Shown piece by piece: positions 1 to 5,572 of a stretch of 5,572 nt of DNA. Position 1 is the first letter of the stretch; each line of letters begins with the position of its first letter. The DNA lies in NCBI GenBank assembly GCA_017438085.1, contig JAFRWH010000048.1, forward strand, positions 1 through 5,572. The letters are read 5' to 3'. A program made the position numbers and the translations under genes. Under the pieces are notes generated by a model. That model saw only the letters and a list, made by a program, of their open reading frames with translations, ran no database searches and was not told the origin of the DNA. Source of the DNA: Bacillota bacterium. GTDB lineage: Bacteria; Bacillota_A; Clostridia; Peptostreptococcales; Anaerovoracaceae.

Positions 1-1518
1 GCGATACAGGACGCGGATCTCTGGAAGGAATCCGGCCGCTGGTACGCCTACGGCCCCGAGCTCTGGAGAGTCAAGGACAGAAATGACAGAGATTTCTGCC
101 TCGGCCCCACTGCAGAGGAAGTCTTTACAGATATAGTCCGCAGCAGCATCAGCTCTCACAAGCAGCTGCCCTTTAATATTTACCAGATCCAGACCAAGTA
201 CAGGGACGAAGCCCGTCCCCGCTTCGGACTCATCAGGAGCCGCGAGTTCATCATGAAGGATGGCTACAGCTTCGATAAGGACGAGGAAGGCCTGGAGAAG
301 AGCTATCAGGATATGTACGATGCTTACGCCAGAGTATTCACCCGCTGCGGTCTGGATTTCCGTCCTGTTGAGGCAGATACCGGCGCCATAGGCGGCAAGG
401 GTTCCCACGAATTCTGCGCTCTGGCAGAGGTAGGCGAGGAGGAGATCATCTACTGCGATCACTGCGGCATGGCTGCAACTGCCGAAAAGGCGGAGTTCAA
501 GGATGCCGTTATGCCTCAGGAGGAAGAGCTCCCCATGGAGAAGGTCTTCACTCCCGGCACCAAGACCATAGAGGATGTATGCAATTATCTTGGCATGCCT
601 CAGGAGAAGTCCATCAAGGCGCTGCTGTTCTCCGTATATCACGAGGGACAGGAGGAGCCCGAGTATGTGGCAGTCTTCATCCGCGGAGACCGTCAGCTCA
701 ACATGATCAAGCTGGTAAATACTCTTGATGTGCCCGAATTCGCCGTGGAATTCGCCAATGAAGACGCTATGCACGAGAAGACAGGCGCTGTGGGCGGATT
801 TACAGGTCCCGTGGGGCTTCACGACTGCAGGATAATCATCGACAGCGAGCTTGTGAACGCAAAGAACATGATGTGCGGCGCCTGCGAGGCAGATCATCAC
901 ATTAAAAATGTCAACTACGGACGCGACTACAAGGCGGATATCATTGCGGATCTAAAGCAGCTGCAGGCAGGAGACCCCTGTCCCGTGTGCGGAGCTCCCG
1001 TAAAGAGCGCCAAGGGCATTGAGGTCGGTCAGGTGTTCAAGCTCAGGACCAAGTATTCCAATGCAATGCAGGCCTTCTACAAGGACGAGAACCAGACCGA
1101 TCAGCCCATGGTCATGGGCTGCTACGGCATTGGCGTAACCCGCACCATGGCAGCGGTGGTGGAGCAGCATCACGATGAAAACGGCATAATCTGGCCCATG
1201 TCCGTGGCTCCCTATCACATCATAGTAGAGCTTCTGAATACAAAGGACGAGGTACAGGTCTCCCTGGCTGAGGAGCTGTACGAAAGGCTGCAGGTGGCAG
1301 GCGCCGAGGTCATTCTGGATGACCGCGACGAGCGCCCCGGCGTCAAGTTCAAGGATGCGGACCTTATCGGCATTCCTCTCAGGATAACCGTAGGCAAGAA
1401 GGCTGCAGAGCGCCAGGTGGAGTTCAAGCTGCGCAGAGAGGCGGATTTCAGTCTTATGGATGCGGATGATGCGTTCGAAAAGGCTATGGAGATAATCAAC
1501 GCCGAAAGAAGGGGCTAA
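1..1518 (+). CDS. proS: Prolyl-tRNA synthetase, bacterial type with editing domain (5' end outside window)
   Basis: Cytoplasmic class II aminoacyl-tRNA synthetase that charges tRNA-Pro with proline. The frame is open from base 1 to the TAA at 1516-1518, giving 505 residues. By comparison with the E. coli protein as I remember it, about 72 N-terminal residues, including motif 1, lie upstream. Visible in order (window residue numbers): the SGRW..YGPEL and LGPTAEEVFTD blocks; motif 2 around YRDEARPRFG and SREFIMKDGYSF (near residues 65-90); the inserted YbaK-like editing (INS) domain, roughly residues 170-345, with a RGDRQLN segment and KTGAVGG; motif 3, GCYGIGVTRTM, from residue 373; then the anticodon-binding domain with LLDDRDERPGVKFKDADLIGIP. 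The insert carries three CxxC pairs (152/155, 292/295, 327/330). An ATG at 253 is internal, since homology continues upstream of it. cysS follows after 25 nt, so the two are probably cotranscribed. Family assignment is very secure. Confidence 0.97.
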   Translation, partial: AIQDADLWKESGRWYAYGPELWRVKDRNDRDFCLGPTAEEVFTDIVRSSISSHKQLPFNIYQIQTKYRDEARPRFGLIRSREFIMKDGYSFDKDEEGLEKSYQDMYDAYARVFTRCGLDFRPVEADTGAIGGKGSHEFCALAEVGEEEIIYCDHCGMAATAEKAEFKDAVMPQEEELPMEKVFTPGTKTIEDVCNYLGMPQEKSIKALLFSVYHEGQEEPEYVAVFIRGDRQLNMIKLVNTLDVPEFAVEFANEDAMHEKTGAVGGFTGPVGLHDCRIIIDSELVNAKNMMCGACEADHHIKNVNYGRDYKADIIADLKQLQAGDPCPVCGAPVKSAKGIEVGQVFKLRTKYSNAMQAFYKDENQTDQPMVMGCYGIGVTRTMAAVVEQHHDENGIIWPMSVAPYHIIVELLNTKDEVQVSLAEELYERLQVAGAEVILDDRDERPGVKFKDADLIGIPLRITVGKKAAERQVEFKLRREADFSLMDADDAFEKAMEIINAERRG

Positions 1519-1527
1519 TACCGCCCC

Positions 1528-1536
1528 GAGAAGGGA
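1528..1536 (+). promoter_or_regulatory. Ribosome binding site of cysS
   Basis: A purine-rich GAGAAGGGA lies 7 nt before the ATG at 1544, in the 25-nt gap after proS. It fixes the cysS start and shows that cysS has its own initiation signal rather than relying on coupling. No promoter or terminator is visible in this short gap. Confidence 0.6.
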
Positions 1537-1543
1537 TAAAAAA

Positions 1544-3040
1544 ATGAAAGTCTACAACACTTTTACAAGACATAAAGAAGATCTGGTGCCGCAGAATCCG
1601 AAAGCGCTGACCATGTATGTCTGCGGTCCCACTGTCTACAACTACATCCACATAGGAAATGCCCGCCCCATAGTGGTGTTCGATACCATGCGCCGCTATC
1701 TGGAGTACCGCGGACAGAAGGTGAAGTACGTTCAGAATTTTACCGACGTGGATGACAAGATTATAAACCGCGCCCGCCAGGAGGGCATAGGGGCCATGGA
1801 GGTGGCTGAAAAGTACATCGCAGCTTATTACGAGGATGTAAAGAAGCTGAATGTGCGCAAGGCCACGGTGCATCCCAGGGTGTCCGAGACCATACCCGAC
1901 ATCATCGCCTTCGTTCAGGGGCTGATAGACAAGGGGCTGGCTTATGAGGTCAACGGCGACGTTTACTACCGCACCCGCAAATTCCCCGGCTACGGCAAGC
2001 TTTCCGGCCAGAACATAGACGACCTGGAAGCAGGCGCCCGCGTGGAGCCCGGCGATGTAAAGGAGGATCCTCTGGATTTCGCACTCTGGAAGGCCCGCAA
2101 GGAGCCTGACGAGATAGCCTGGGAGAGCCCCTGGGGCATGGGAAGACCCGGCTGGCACATCGAGTGCTCTGCCATGTCCAAGAAGTACCTGGGAGAGACC
2201 ATAGACCTGCACGCAGGCGGCGAAGACCTGCAGTTTCCGCATCACGAGAACGAAATTGCCCAGTCAGAGGGCCTTTCAGGCAAGAAATTCGCCCGCTACT
2301 GGATGCACAACGGCTTTATAACGCTGGATAAGGAGAAAATGTCCAAATCCAAGGGCAATTTCTTCCTGCTTCACGATATCCTGAAGGACTACGATGGCGA
2401 AGTGGTGAGGTTTTTCCTGCTTTCGGTGCAGTACAGAGGCCCCATAGACTTCTCCAAGGAGATCATGGAGCAGTGTGAGGCCGGCATGGAGCGCATCAGA
2501 AACTGCGCCCGCAATCTGGGCTATCTGGCTCAGGTCGGCAGCGGCAGCATGAGCGAGGCGGAAGCTAAAGAGCTGGAAAGCTATCAGAAGTATAAGGATG
2601 CATTCATTGCCGCTATGGATGACGATCTCAACACTGCCGATGCAGAGGCTGCCATTTTCGATCTGGTCCGCGATGTGAACACCGATGTGGCCGGCGGCTG
2701 CAGCAAGGAGTTCGCAGAGAAGGCTCTGGCTCTTCTTAAGGAGCTTTGCGGTGTTCTCGGTCTGCTGGAGCAGGAGATAAAGGAAGAGATAGAACCTGAG
2801 ATACAGGCTCTGATCGATGCCCGCCAGGCAGCAAGAGCTGCAAAGAACTGGGCGGAGGCAGACCGCATCAGAGACGAGCTGGCTGCTCAGGGCATCACCC
2901 TTAAGGATACCCCGCAGGGCGTTCAGGTGGTAAGGTCAAAGCCTGCGGCAAAGCAGGAAGAGGCCTCCGGGAAAAAGCTGCCCGAAGGCTTTAAGACCGG
3001 GACCCTGCGCAATATGATGAACGAAGCAGACAAAGCATAA
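1544..3040 (+). CDS. cysS: Cysteinyl-tRNA synthetase
   Basis: Cytoplasmic class I synthetase that attaches cysteine to tRNA-Cys, 498 residues. The Rossmann catalytic core shows the HIGH-type signature HIGN at residues 36-39 and KMSKS at 265-269. The residues matching the zinc site of the E. coli enzyme are all present: C27 (in YVCGPTVY), C208 (GWHIECSAMS), H233 and E237 (FPHHENEIAQSE). FTDVDDKI (67-74) is also typical. A helical DALR-type region follows, ending with the usual RAAKNWAEADRIRDEL...DTPQGV block (about 430-460). Some 35 residues beyond that point form a Lys/Ala/Glu-rich tail that most family members lack or vary in. The start is supported by the preceding ribosome site. The gene follows proS closely and precedes a folded 169-nt gap and then mrnC. 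No disrupted motif is seen, so the enzyme should be active. Confidence 0.98.
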   Translation: MKVYNTFTRHKEDLVPQNPKALTMYVCGPTVYNYIHIGNARPIVVFDTMRRYLEYRGQKVKYVQNFTDVDDKIINRARQEGIGAMEVAEKYIAAYYEDVKKLNVRKATVHPRVSETIPDIIAFVQGLIDKGLAYEVNGDVYYRTRKFPGYGKLSGQNIDDLEAGARVEPGDVKEDPLDFALWKARKEPDEIAWESPWGMGRPGWHIECSAMSKKYLGETIDLHAGGEDLQFPHHENEIAQSEGLSGKKFARYWMHNGFITLDKEKMSKSKGNFFLLHDILKDYDGEVVRFFLLSVQYRGPIDFSKEIMEQCEAGMERIRNCARNLGYLAQVGSGSMSEAEAKELESYQKYKDAFIAAMDDDLNTADAEAAIFDLVRDVNTDVAGGCSKEFAEKALALLKELCGVLGLLEQEIKEEIEPEIQALIDARQAARAAKNWAEADRIRDELAAQGITLKDTPQGVQVVRSKPAAKQEEASGKKLPEGFKTGTLRNMMNEADKA

Positions 3041-3043
3041 ATT

Positions 3044-3186
3044 CGGCAGGAAAAGATCAGATTTTGAGGACTATCTGGGATGCCGGTACACAGTGAAAGC
3101 AAGCCACATGCGAAGCTTGAACTGATGTACCGCTGCTGGGCCCCAGCTAAGCGGGAGCGTGTCCGAAAAATGATCTTTTCCTGCTG
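3044..3186 (+). other. Large inverted-repeat / structured RNA element between cysS and mrnC
   Basis: Almost the whole cysS-mrnC gap folds. The arm at 3044-3059 pairs with 3171-3186 over 16 bases with one G-U pair. The helix continues through 3062-3065 with 3166-3169 and 3068-3071 with 3161-3164, broken by a small internal loop. Inside are two hairpins. The first spans 3085-3131 (6 + 4 + 5 pairs, apical loop 3105-3114). The second is at 3131/3132-3153 (outer CGCT/AGCG, inner GCTGG/CCAGC). The overall shape is a three-way junction. No poly-T follows the right arm, so it is not a standard terminator. I do not recognise it as T-box, 6S, SRP, RNase P or any riboswitch or ribozyme core I know. Two readings remain: a cis-acting or processed RNA in the mrnC leader, or a ~143-bp MITE-like element with long terminal inverted repeats. 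No convincing target-site duplication is visible. The pairing is seen directly; the function is unknown. Confidence 0.7.
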
Positions 3187-3209
3187 TTGTGATTACAGGC
3201 AGATAAACT

Positions 3210-3599
3210 ATGGATCCTAAGCAGATGAATTCAATAGAGCTGGCTTTCCTGGGCGATGCCGTTTACGAGGAATTCGTGCGGGAGCGCCTGGTGCGCCGCG
3301 GCTTTTCCGGCGGCCACGCGGACAGGCTTCACAGGGAAGCCGTCAGATACGTCAAGGCCGAAGCTCAGGCTGCCATAGTAAAGGCTCTTATGGAGCAGCT
3401 TTCCGAAGAGGAGCAGCATGTAGTCACAAGAGCCAGGAACCATAAGATCGCCACAAAGGCAAAAAACGCCTCCGCAACAGACTACAAATGGGCTACCGGC
3501 TTTGAGGCTCTGATAGGTTATCTGAAGCTGAGCTGCAATGAGGACCGCCTGCTGGAAATAATGGAAATGGCCGTAAATTTTATTGCAGATCAGAACTGA
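3210..3599 (+). CDS. mrnC: Mini-ribonuclease III (23S rRNA maturation)
   Basis: A 129-residue RNase III catalytic domain without a double-stranded RNA-binding domain, the defining layout of Mini-III. In Bacillus subtilis this homodimeric, Mg-dependent enzyme trims the double-stranded ends of precursor 23S rRNA. The RNase III signature is present as LAFLGDAVYEEFVRERL with the catalytic aspartate at D16. The second acidic site, E99, sits in ATGFEALIGYL. Other family blocks are LHREAVRYVKAEAQA (40-54), EEEQHVVTRARNHK (66-79) and a KNAS..DYKWATGFEAL region. Length is normal. The ATG at 3210 has only a weak AGG-type ribosome site (AGGCAG near 3197). The gene sits immediately behind the folded element at 3044-3186 and is followed by a strong terminator, so it is probably the last gene of the proS-cysS unit or starts from an unrecognised promoter in the gap. 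mRNA structure may limit its translation (inference). Confidence 0.95.
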   Translation: MDPKQMNSIELAFLGDAVYEEFVRERLVRRGFSGGHADRLHREAVRYVKAEAQAAIVKALMEQLSEEEQHVVTRARNHKIATKAKNASATDYKWATGFEALIGYLKLSCNEDRLLEIMEMAVNFIADQN

Positions 3600-3632
3600 A
3601 ACGCTAAAAATCAGCAGAATATTCGCATATCG

Positions 3633-3668
3633 AACACGTTCTTTCGGTTGAAAGAACGTGTTTCTTTT
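3633..3668 (+). terminator. Rho-independent terminator after mrnC
   Basis: A perfect 13-bp stem (3633-3645 with 3650-3662) with a GGTT loop runs straight into a T-rich tract (TTTCTTTT, 3661-3668). It lies 34 nt after the mrnC stop and should end the housekeeping transcript. The stem is less GC-rich than many terminators, but its length compensates. Confidence 0.88.
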
Positions 3669-3676
3669 GATATCAT
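3648..3676 (+). promoter_or_regulatory. Candidate sigma-70/sigma-A promoter with extended -10 for the transporter gene
   Basis: TTGAAA (3648-3653) is separated by exactly 17 nt from TATCAT (3671-3676), with TGA directly before the -10, giving an extended -10 (TGn). Each hexamer matches the consensus at five of six positions. Predicted start of transcription is near 3683, leaving a leader of about 57 nt. The -35 lies inside the loop and right arm of the mrnC terminator, so the two signals share DNA. This is a prediction from sequence only. Confidence 0.55.
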
Positions 3677-3702
3677 ATCCTTTGAAAATGAACGTTATTC
3701 GC

Positions 3703-3717
3703 CGGGCAATGAGCCCG
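3703..3717 (+). other. Small hairpin in the transporter leader
   Basis: CGGGC pairs with GCCCG around an AATGA loop, ending 6 nt before the Shine-Dalgarno sequence of the transporter gene. It is a 5-bp GC stem that could modestly influence translation or be coincidental. Confidence 0.3.
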
Positions 3718-3722
3718 CAATC

Positions 3723-3729
3723 AGGAGGT
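3723..3729 (+). promoter_or_regulatory. Strong Shine-Dalgarno that decides a TTG start
   Basis: AGGAGGT is a near-perfect anti-16S match, 10 nt before TTG at 3740. There is no ATG in the same frame until residue 22, inside the first predicted membrane helix. The ribosome site therefore supports TTG as the true start. Confidence 0.75.
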
Positions 3730-3739
3730 AATTTCTACC

Positions 3740-4942
3740 TTGAACTACATCAATCAGTATAGGGGCCTGCCTAAACAGGTCTATGTCATCTGTCTTTCCA
3801 GAATGATACTGGGTATCAGCTCCATGAGTTTCACCATCTCCACGCTGCTGCTCAGAAGCATACTGGGTATCCCCGAATTCCTTATCGGCCTCATAGTTTC
3901 CGGCCAGGCCATACTGGCCGTGGCAGCTTCCATGCTGGGCGGCAGGCTGGCCGACTTCTACGGGCGCAAGCGCATCAGCCTTCTGATGTTCATCCTCGTG
4001 GTGATCAGCTGCTTCGCATCCTCCGTGCTCTGCCGCAGCAGATGGGTCATACCCTTCCTTTTCACGACCAATTTCTTTTCCAGCGCAGCCTACCCGGGCA
4101 TCGCAGGTCTGCTGGCAGACGCTATGAGAGGAACAGGCAGAAGAGAAGGTTTCGCTCTTCTCTACCTCTGCCAGAACCTGGGCATAGCCATCGGGCCGGC
4201 CATCGGGGGTGCGCTGTTCTACAATCACCTCCCCTGGGTCTACAGATGCCAGGCCATAGTGATCTGCATAGCCATGCTGTTCTTCGGGATCTTTACCGTT
4301 GACAATTATGACCCCAGCATTGCAAGAGCCAGCAGAAAGATGGCTGCTCAGGCAAGGAAAAACGGCACCAACGATGCGGAGAGCGGAGTCAGTATCTTCA
4401 AGGTACTGCAGGAACGCCCCATACTTATGTGCTATTTTGGTTCGCTGATCGTCATCACCATCTGCTACCAGATGGTCAGCTTCGTGCTGAACCTGCAGAT
4501 GAACGACAGCTTCGGTCTGGAGGTCGCTTCCAAGTTCTCCGGACGCGTGTGGTCGGTCAACGGATTCACCATACTGTTCTTCTCGCCTATAGTTTCCGCG
4601 AAGTTCAAGCATATGCATCAGTTCAAGAAGATGGTCTTCGCCACCATACTTTACGCGATAGGCTTCGGCTCCTATGCATACCTGAGGCATCCGATCATGG
4701 CTTTGACTTCGGCATTTATATGGACTCTCGGCGAGATACTGATCTCCACCGACAGCGGCGGTTTTATCGCAGATAATTCACCCGTGAGCCATGTAGCCCG
4801 CTGCCAGTCTCTCTACCAGACATCAAGATCTGTGGGAAGATCCCTCTCCAGCCCTCTCTTCGGCTGGCTGCTGGGATACATCAGCTATAAGCAGGCATGG
4901 CACATCAACATGACGATAAGGGTGTGGATCCCTACGCGTTGA
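3740..4942 (+). pseudogene. Major facilitator superfamily transporter, truncated after TM11 by mobile-element sequence
   Basis: An inner-membrane secondary transporter of the MFS, most like proton-driven drug/small-molecule efflux (DHA1-type) proteins; the substrate cannot be read from sequence. Hydrophobic segments lie at about residues 15-37, 47-68, 80-98, 102-126, 137-161, 168-188, 227-250, 270-290, 297-315, 318-340 and 356-381. That makes eleven, with the charged cytoplasmic loop after TM6 near 190-225. MFS motif A is clear in the TM2-TM3 loop (GGRLADFYGRKR, 67-78), and a motif C-like GIAIGPAIGGAL (148-159) sits in TM5. The natural protein ends at about residue 386-390. The last ~10 residues, to the TGA at 4940-4942, are read out of frame from transposase DNA, and TM12 is missing. 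Start is TTG behind a strong ribosome site. The gene has its own promoter after the mrnC terminator. It is likely nonfunctional as assembled, or the join is an assembly artefact. Confidence 0.85.
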
Positions 4943-5448
4943 TTCGTGTGACTGATCCCAATGATCCTAACTATGGCTGCGAAAATCCGAAAATCTATGA
5001 AGTTGAAGGCTGGTGGACCAATCTTCCTCGCCCTGTCGAAGATGCCAAGTTGTCTGAGGTTTCTGGTAAGTTGCAGGCCAGCCCATATGCTTTGGCGGTT
5101 GTTGACCTCTACAAGGACCATGCTACCAGCGAGCAATATCACAGCGAGCTCAAGACCGACATGAACATGGAGCTGCTTCCCTCCAAGTACATGACCACGA
5201 ATACCCTCTTCCTTGCTATCGCCGCGATAGCCTTCAATACACTGCACCTCATTGGCGACGAGGCCTTGGCTATCGACCAATCCTTTCAGCATCACAAGAC
5301 GAAGACGATCTCACGCATTCGTTTGCGCACAGTCATCGACAAGCTCATCAACATCGCCTGCAAGGTGGTGAAGCATGCTCGTAAGATGGTGGTGAAGTTT
5401 GGCAAGTTCTGTCCCAGGTTTAATACCCTCCTCAAGCTCTGCCGTTAG
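4891..5448 (+). pseudogene. C-terminal fragment of an IS1380/IS4-type DDE transposase
   Basis: About 180 residues resembling the C-terminal third of DDE transposases of the IS1380 (IS4-like) group. Recognisable blocks are GWWTNLP; LYKDHATSEQYHSELKTD, which should hold the catalytic glutamate and a nearby basic residue; LPSKYMTTNTLFLAIAAIAFNTLHLIG, a hydrophobic helix typical of these enzymes; and RIRLRTVIDKL...ACKVVKHARKMV near the end, with stop TAG at 5446-5448. The RNase H-fold portion with the two catalytic aspartates is absent: the frame is closed by TAA at 4888-4890 and transporter sequence takes over. The ATG at 4897 has no proper ribosome site and is probably not a real start. Codon use differs from the genes to the left: ATA for Ile and AGA/AGG for Arg are rare here, and TTG, TCT and GTT are more common. 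Naming to IS1380 rather than another IS4-like family is moderately sure. Confidence 0.82.
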
Positions 5449-5455
5449 GCGGAGC
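5436..5455 (+). terminator. Hairpin over the transposase stop codon, possible weak terminator
   Basis: GCTCTGCC pairs with GGCGGAGC (8 bp, one G-T) around a GTTA loop, spanning the TAG at 5446-5448. The following AATTTGGCTTT is only a loose T tract, so termination would be weak. It could also be part of the element's end structure. Confidence 0.3.
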
Positions 5456-5473
5456 AATTTGGCTTTGTAAAAT

Positions 5474-5572
5474 ATGAACGCATTAGCAACTGCAAGAGCA
5501 CGTATTCTCGAGCTGGAAAGCCGTCTCAATACCAATTCTACCAACTCCAATCTCCAACCTTCTTCTGACTCC
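5474..5572 (+). CDS. N-terminus of an IS66-type transposase (continues past window)
   Basis: Thirty-three codons are open to the window end. The reading starts with a short helix, ARILELESRL, followed by NTNSTNSNLQPSSDS. This is the conserved opening of IS66-family TnpC/ISBst12-type transposases: a leucine-zipper-like helix, then an Asn/Ser-rich stretch of the form NSSNSSKPPSSD. The usual KPPSSD appears here as QPSSD. An in-frame TAA at 5468-5470 fixes the latest upstream limit, so ATG at 5474 is the only start available. The nearest ribosome-like GGAG (5451-5454) is about 19 nt away, too far to be convincing, so the 5' end may be damaged. It lies 25 nt after the other transposase fragment. 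Catalytic domains lie outside the window and cannot be judged. Confidence 0.72.
   Translation, partial: MNALATARARILELESRLNTNSTNSNLQPSSDS

Noticed and set aside
1496..2245. 249-codon open frame on the minus strand opposite cysS
   Set aside because: Its protein has no recognisable family features, it lies wholly opposite well-conserved cysS codons, and it follows from the GC-rich codon bias.
3121..3170. CTGATG and GAAA motifs in the cysS-mrnC gap suggesting a hammerhead ribozyme
   Set aside because: The core needs CUGANGA followed by stem II and GAAA in fixed positions. Here the A after CUGAUG is replaced by U, and these bases are used in the 3085-3131 hairpin.
3171..3200. Right arm of the folded element as a Rho-independent terminator of cysS
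   Set aside because: The stem spans over 140 nt and is followed by CTGCTGTTGTGATT rather than a run of T.
3041..3209. T-box or riboswitch before mrnC
   Set aside because: No T-box sequence (AGGGTGGNACCGCG-like), no specifier loop and no known aptamer core could be found. A T-box would be expected ahead of a synthetase gene, not behind one.
4042..4302. Short plus-strand frame inside the transporter
   Set aside because: It is an out-of-frame shadow of the transporter: Arg/His-rich, no domain.
3695..4690. 331-codon open frame on the minus strand opposite the transporter
   Set aside because: The plus strand encodes a clear MFS protein with motif A and regular membrane helices. The antisense product is His/Ala-rich with no helices or motifs, and it would cross the promoter and ribosome site.
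4897..4899. ATG as a genuine start of a 183-residue gene
   Set aside because: The homology is to the C-terminal part of a larger transposase, the ATG sits at the fusion point, and the only AGG is 2 nt away. It is better read as a fragment.

Overview
The window looks like chromosomal DNA from a Gram-positive-type bacterium (Bacillota). It carries Mini-ribonuclease III (mrnC), a gene typical of Bacillota and cyanobacteria, directly after cysS, an arrangement familiar in that phylum. The order proS-cysS-mrnC, the fairly high GC content and the mixed Arg/Ile codon use (CGC with AGA/AGG, frequent ATA) would fit a Negativicutes-like gut or rumen bacterium. That finer placement is inference.

Region 1 (1-3599) is an ordinary housekeeping block read rightwards. 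It holds the C-terminal ~505 residues of prolyl-tRNA synthetase, complete cysteinyl-tRNA synthetase 25 nt later, and complete mrnC. Two tRNA-charging enzymes and a 23S rRNA-maturing nuclease make this a translation-supply cluster. The 169-nt gap between cysS and mrnC is not empty. It contains a strongly folded inverted-repeat element (3044-3186) with a 16-pair closing stem and two internal hairpins. I cannot match it to a known RNA family; it may be a structured leader RNA or a small MITE-like element.

Region 2 (3600-3739) is a transcription-unit boundary. A 13-bp perfect hairpin with a T-rich tail ends the housekeeping block. A good extended -10 promoter overlaps it and should drive the next gene, which starts at TTG behind a strong Shine-Dalgarno sequence.

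Region 3 (3740-~4900) is a major facilitator superfamily transporter, probably a drug or small-molecule efflux type. It is cut off after its eleventh membrane segment.

Region 4 (~4891-5572) is mobile-element debris: the C-terminal third of an IS1380/IS4-type DDE transposase in a different frame and with different codon use, then after 25 nt the first 33 residues of an IS66-type transposase running off the window. The transporter tail and the transposase head are both missing at one junction. This means either an IS-mediated deletion or rearrangement, or a chimeric assembly join at a repeat. No CRISPR array, tRNA or rRNA gene was seen.
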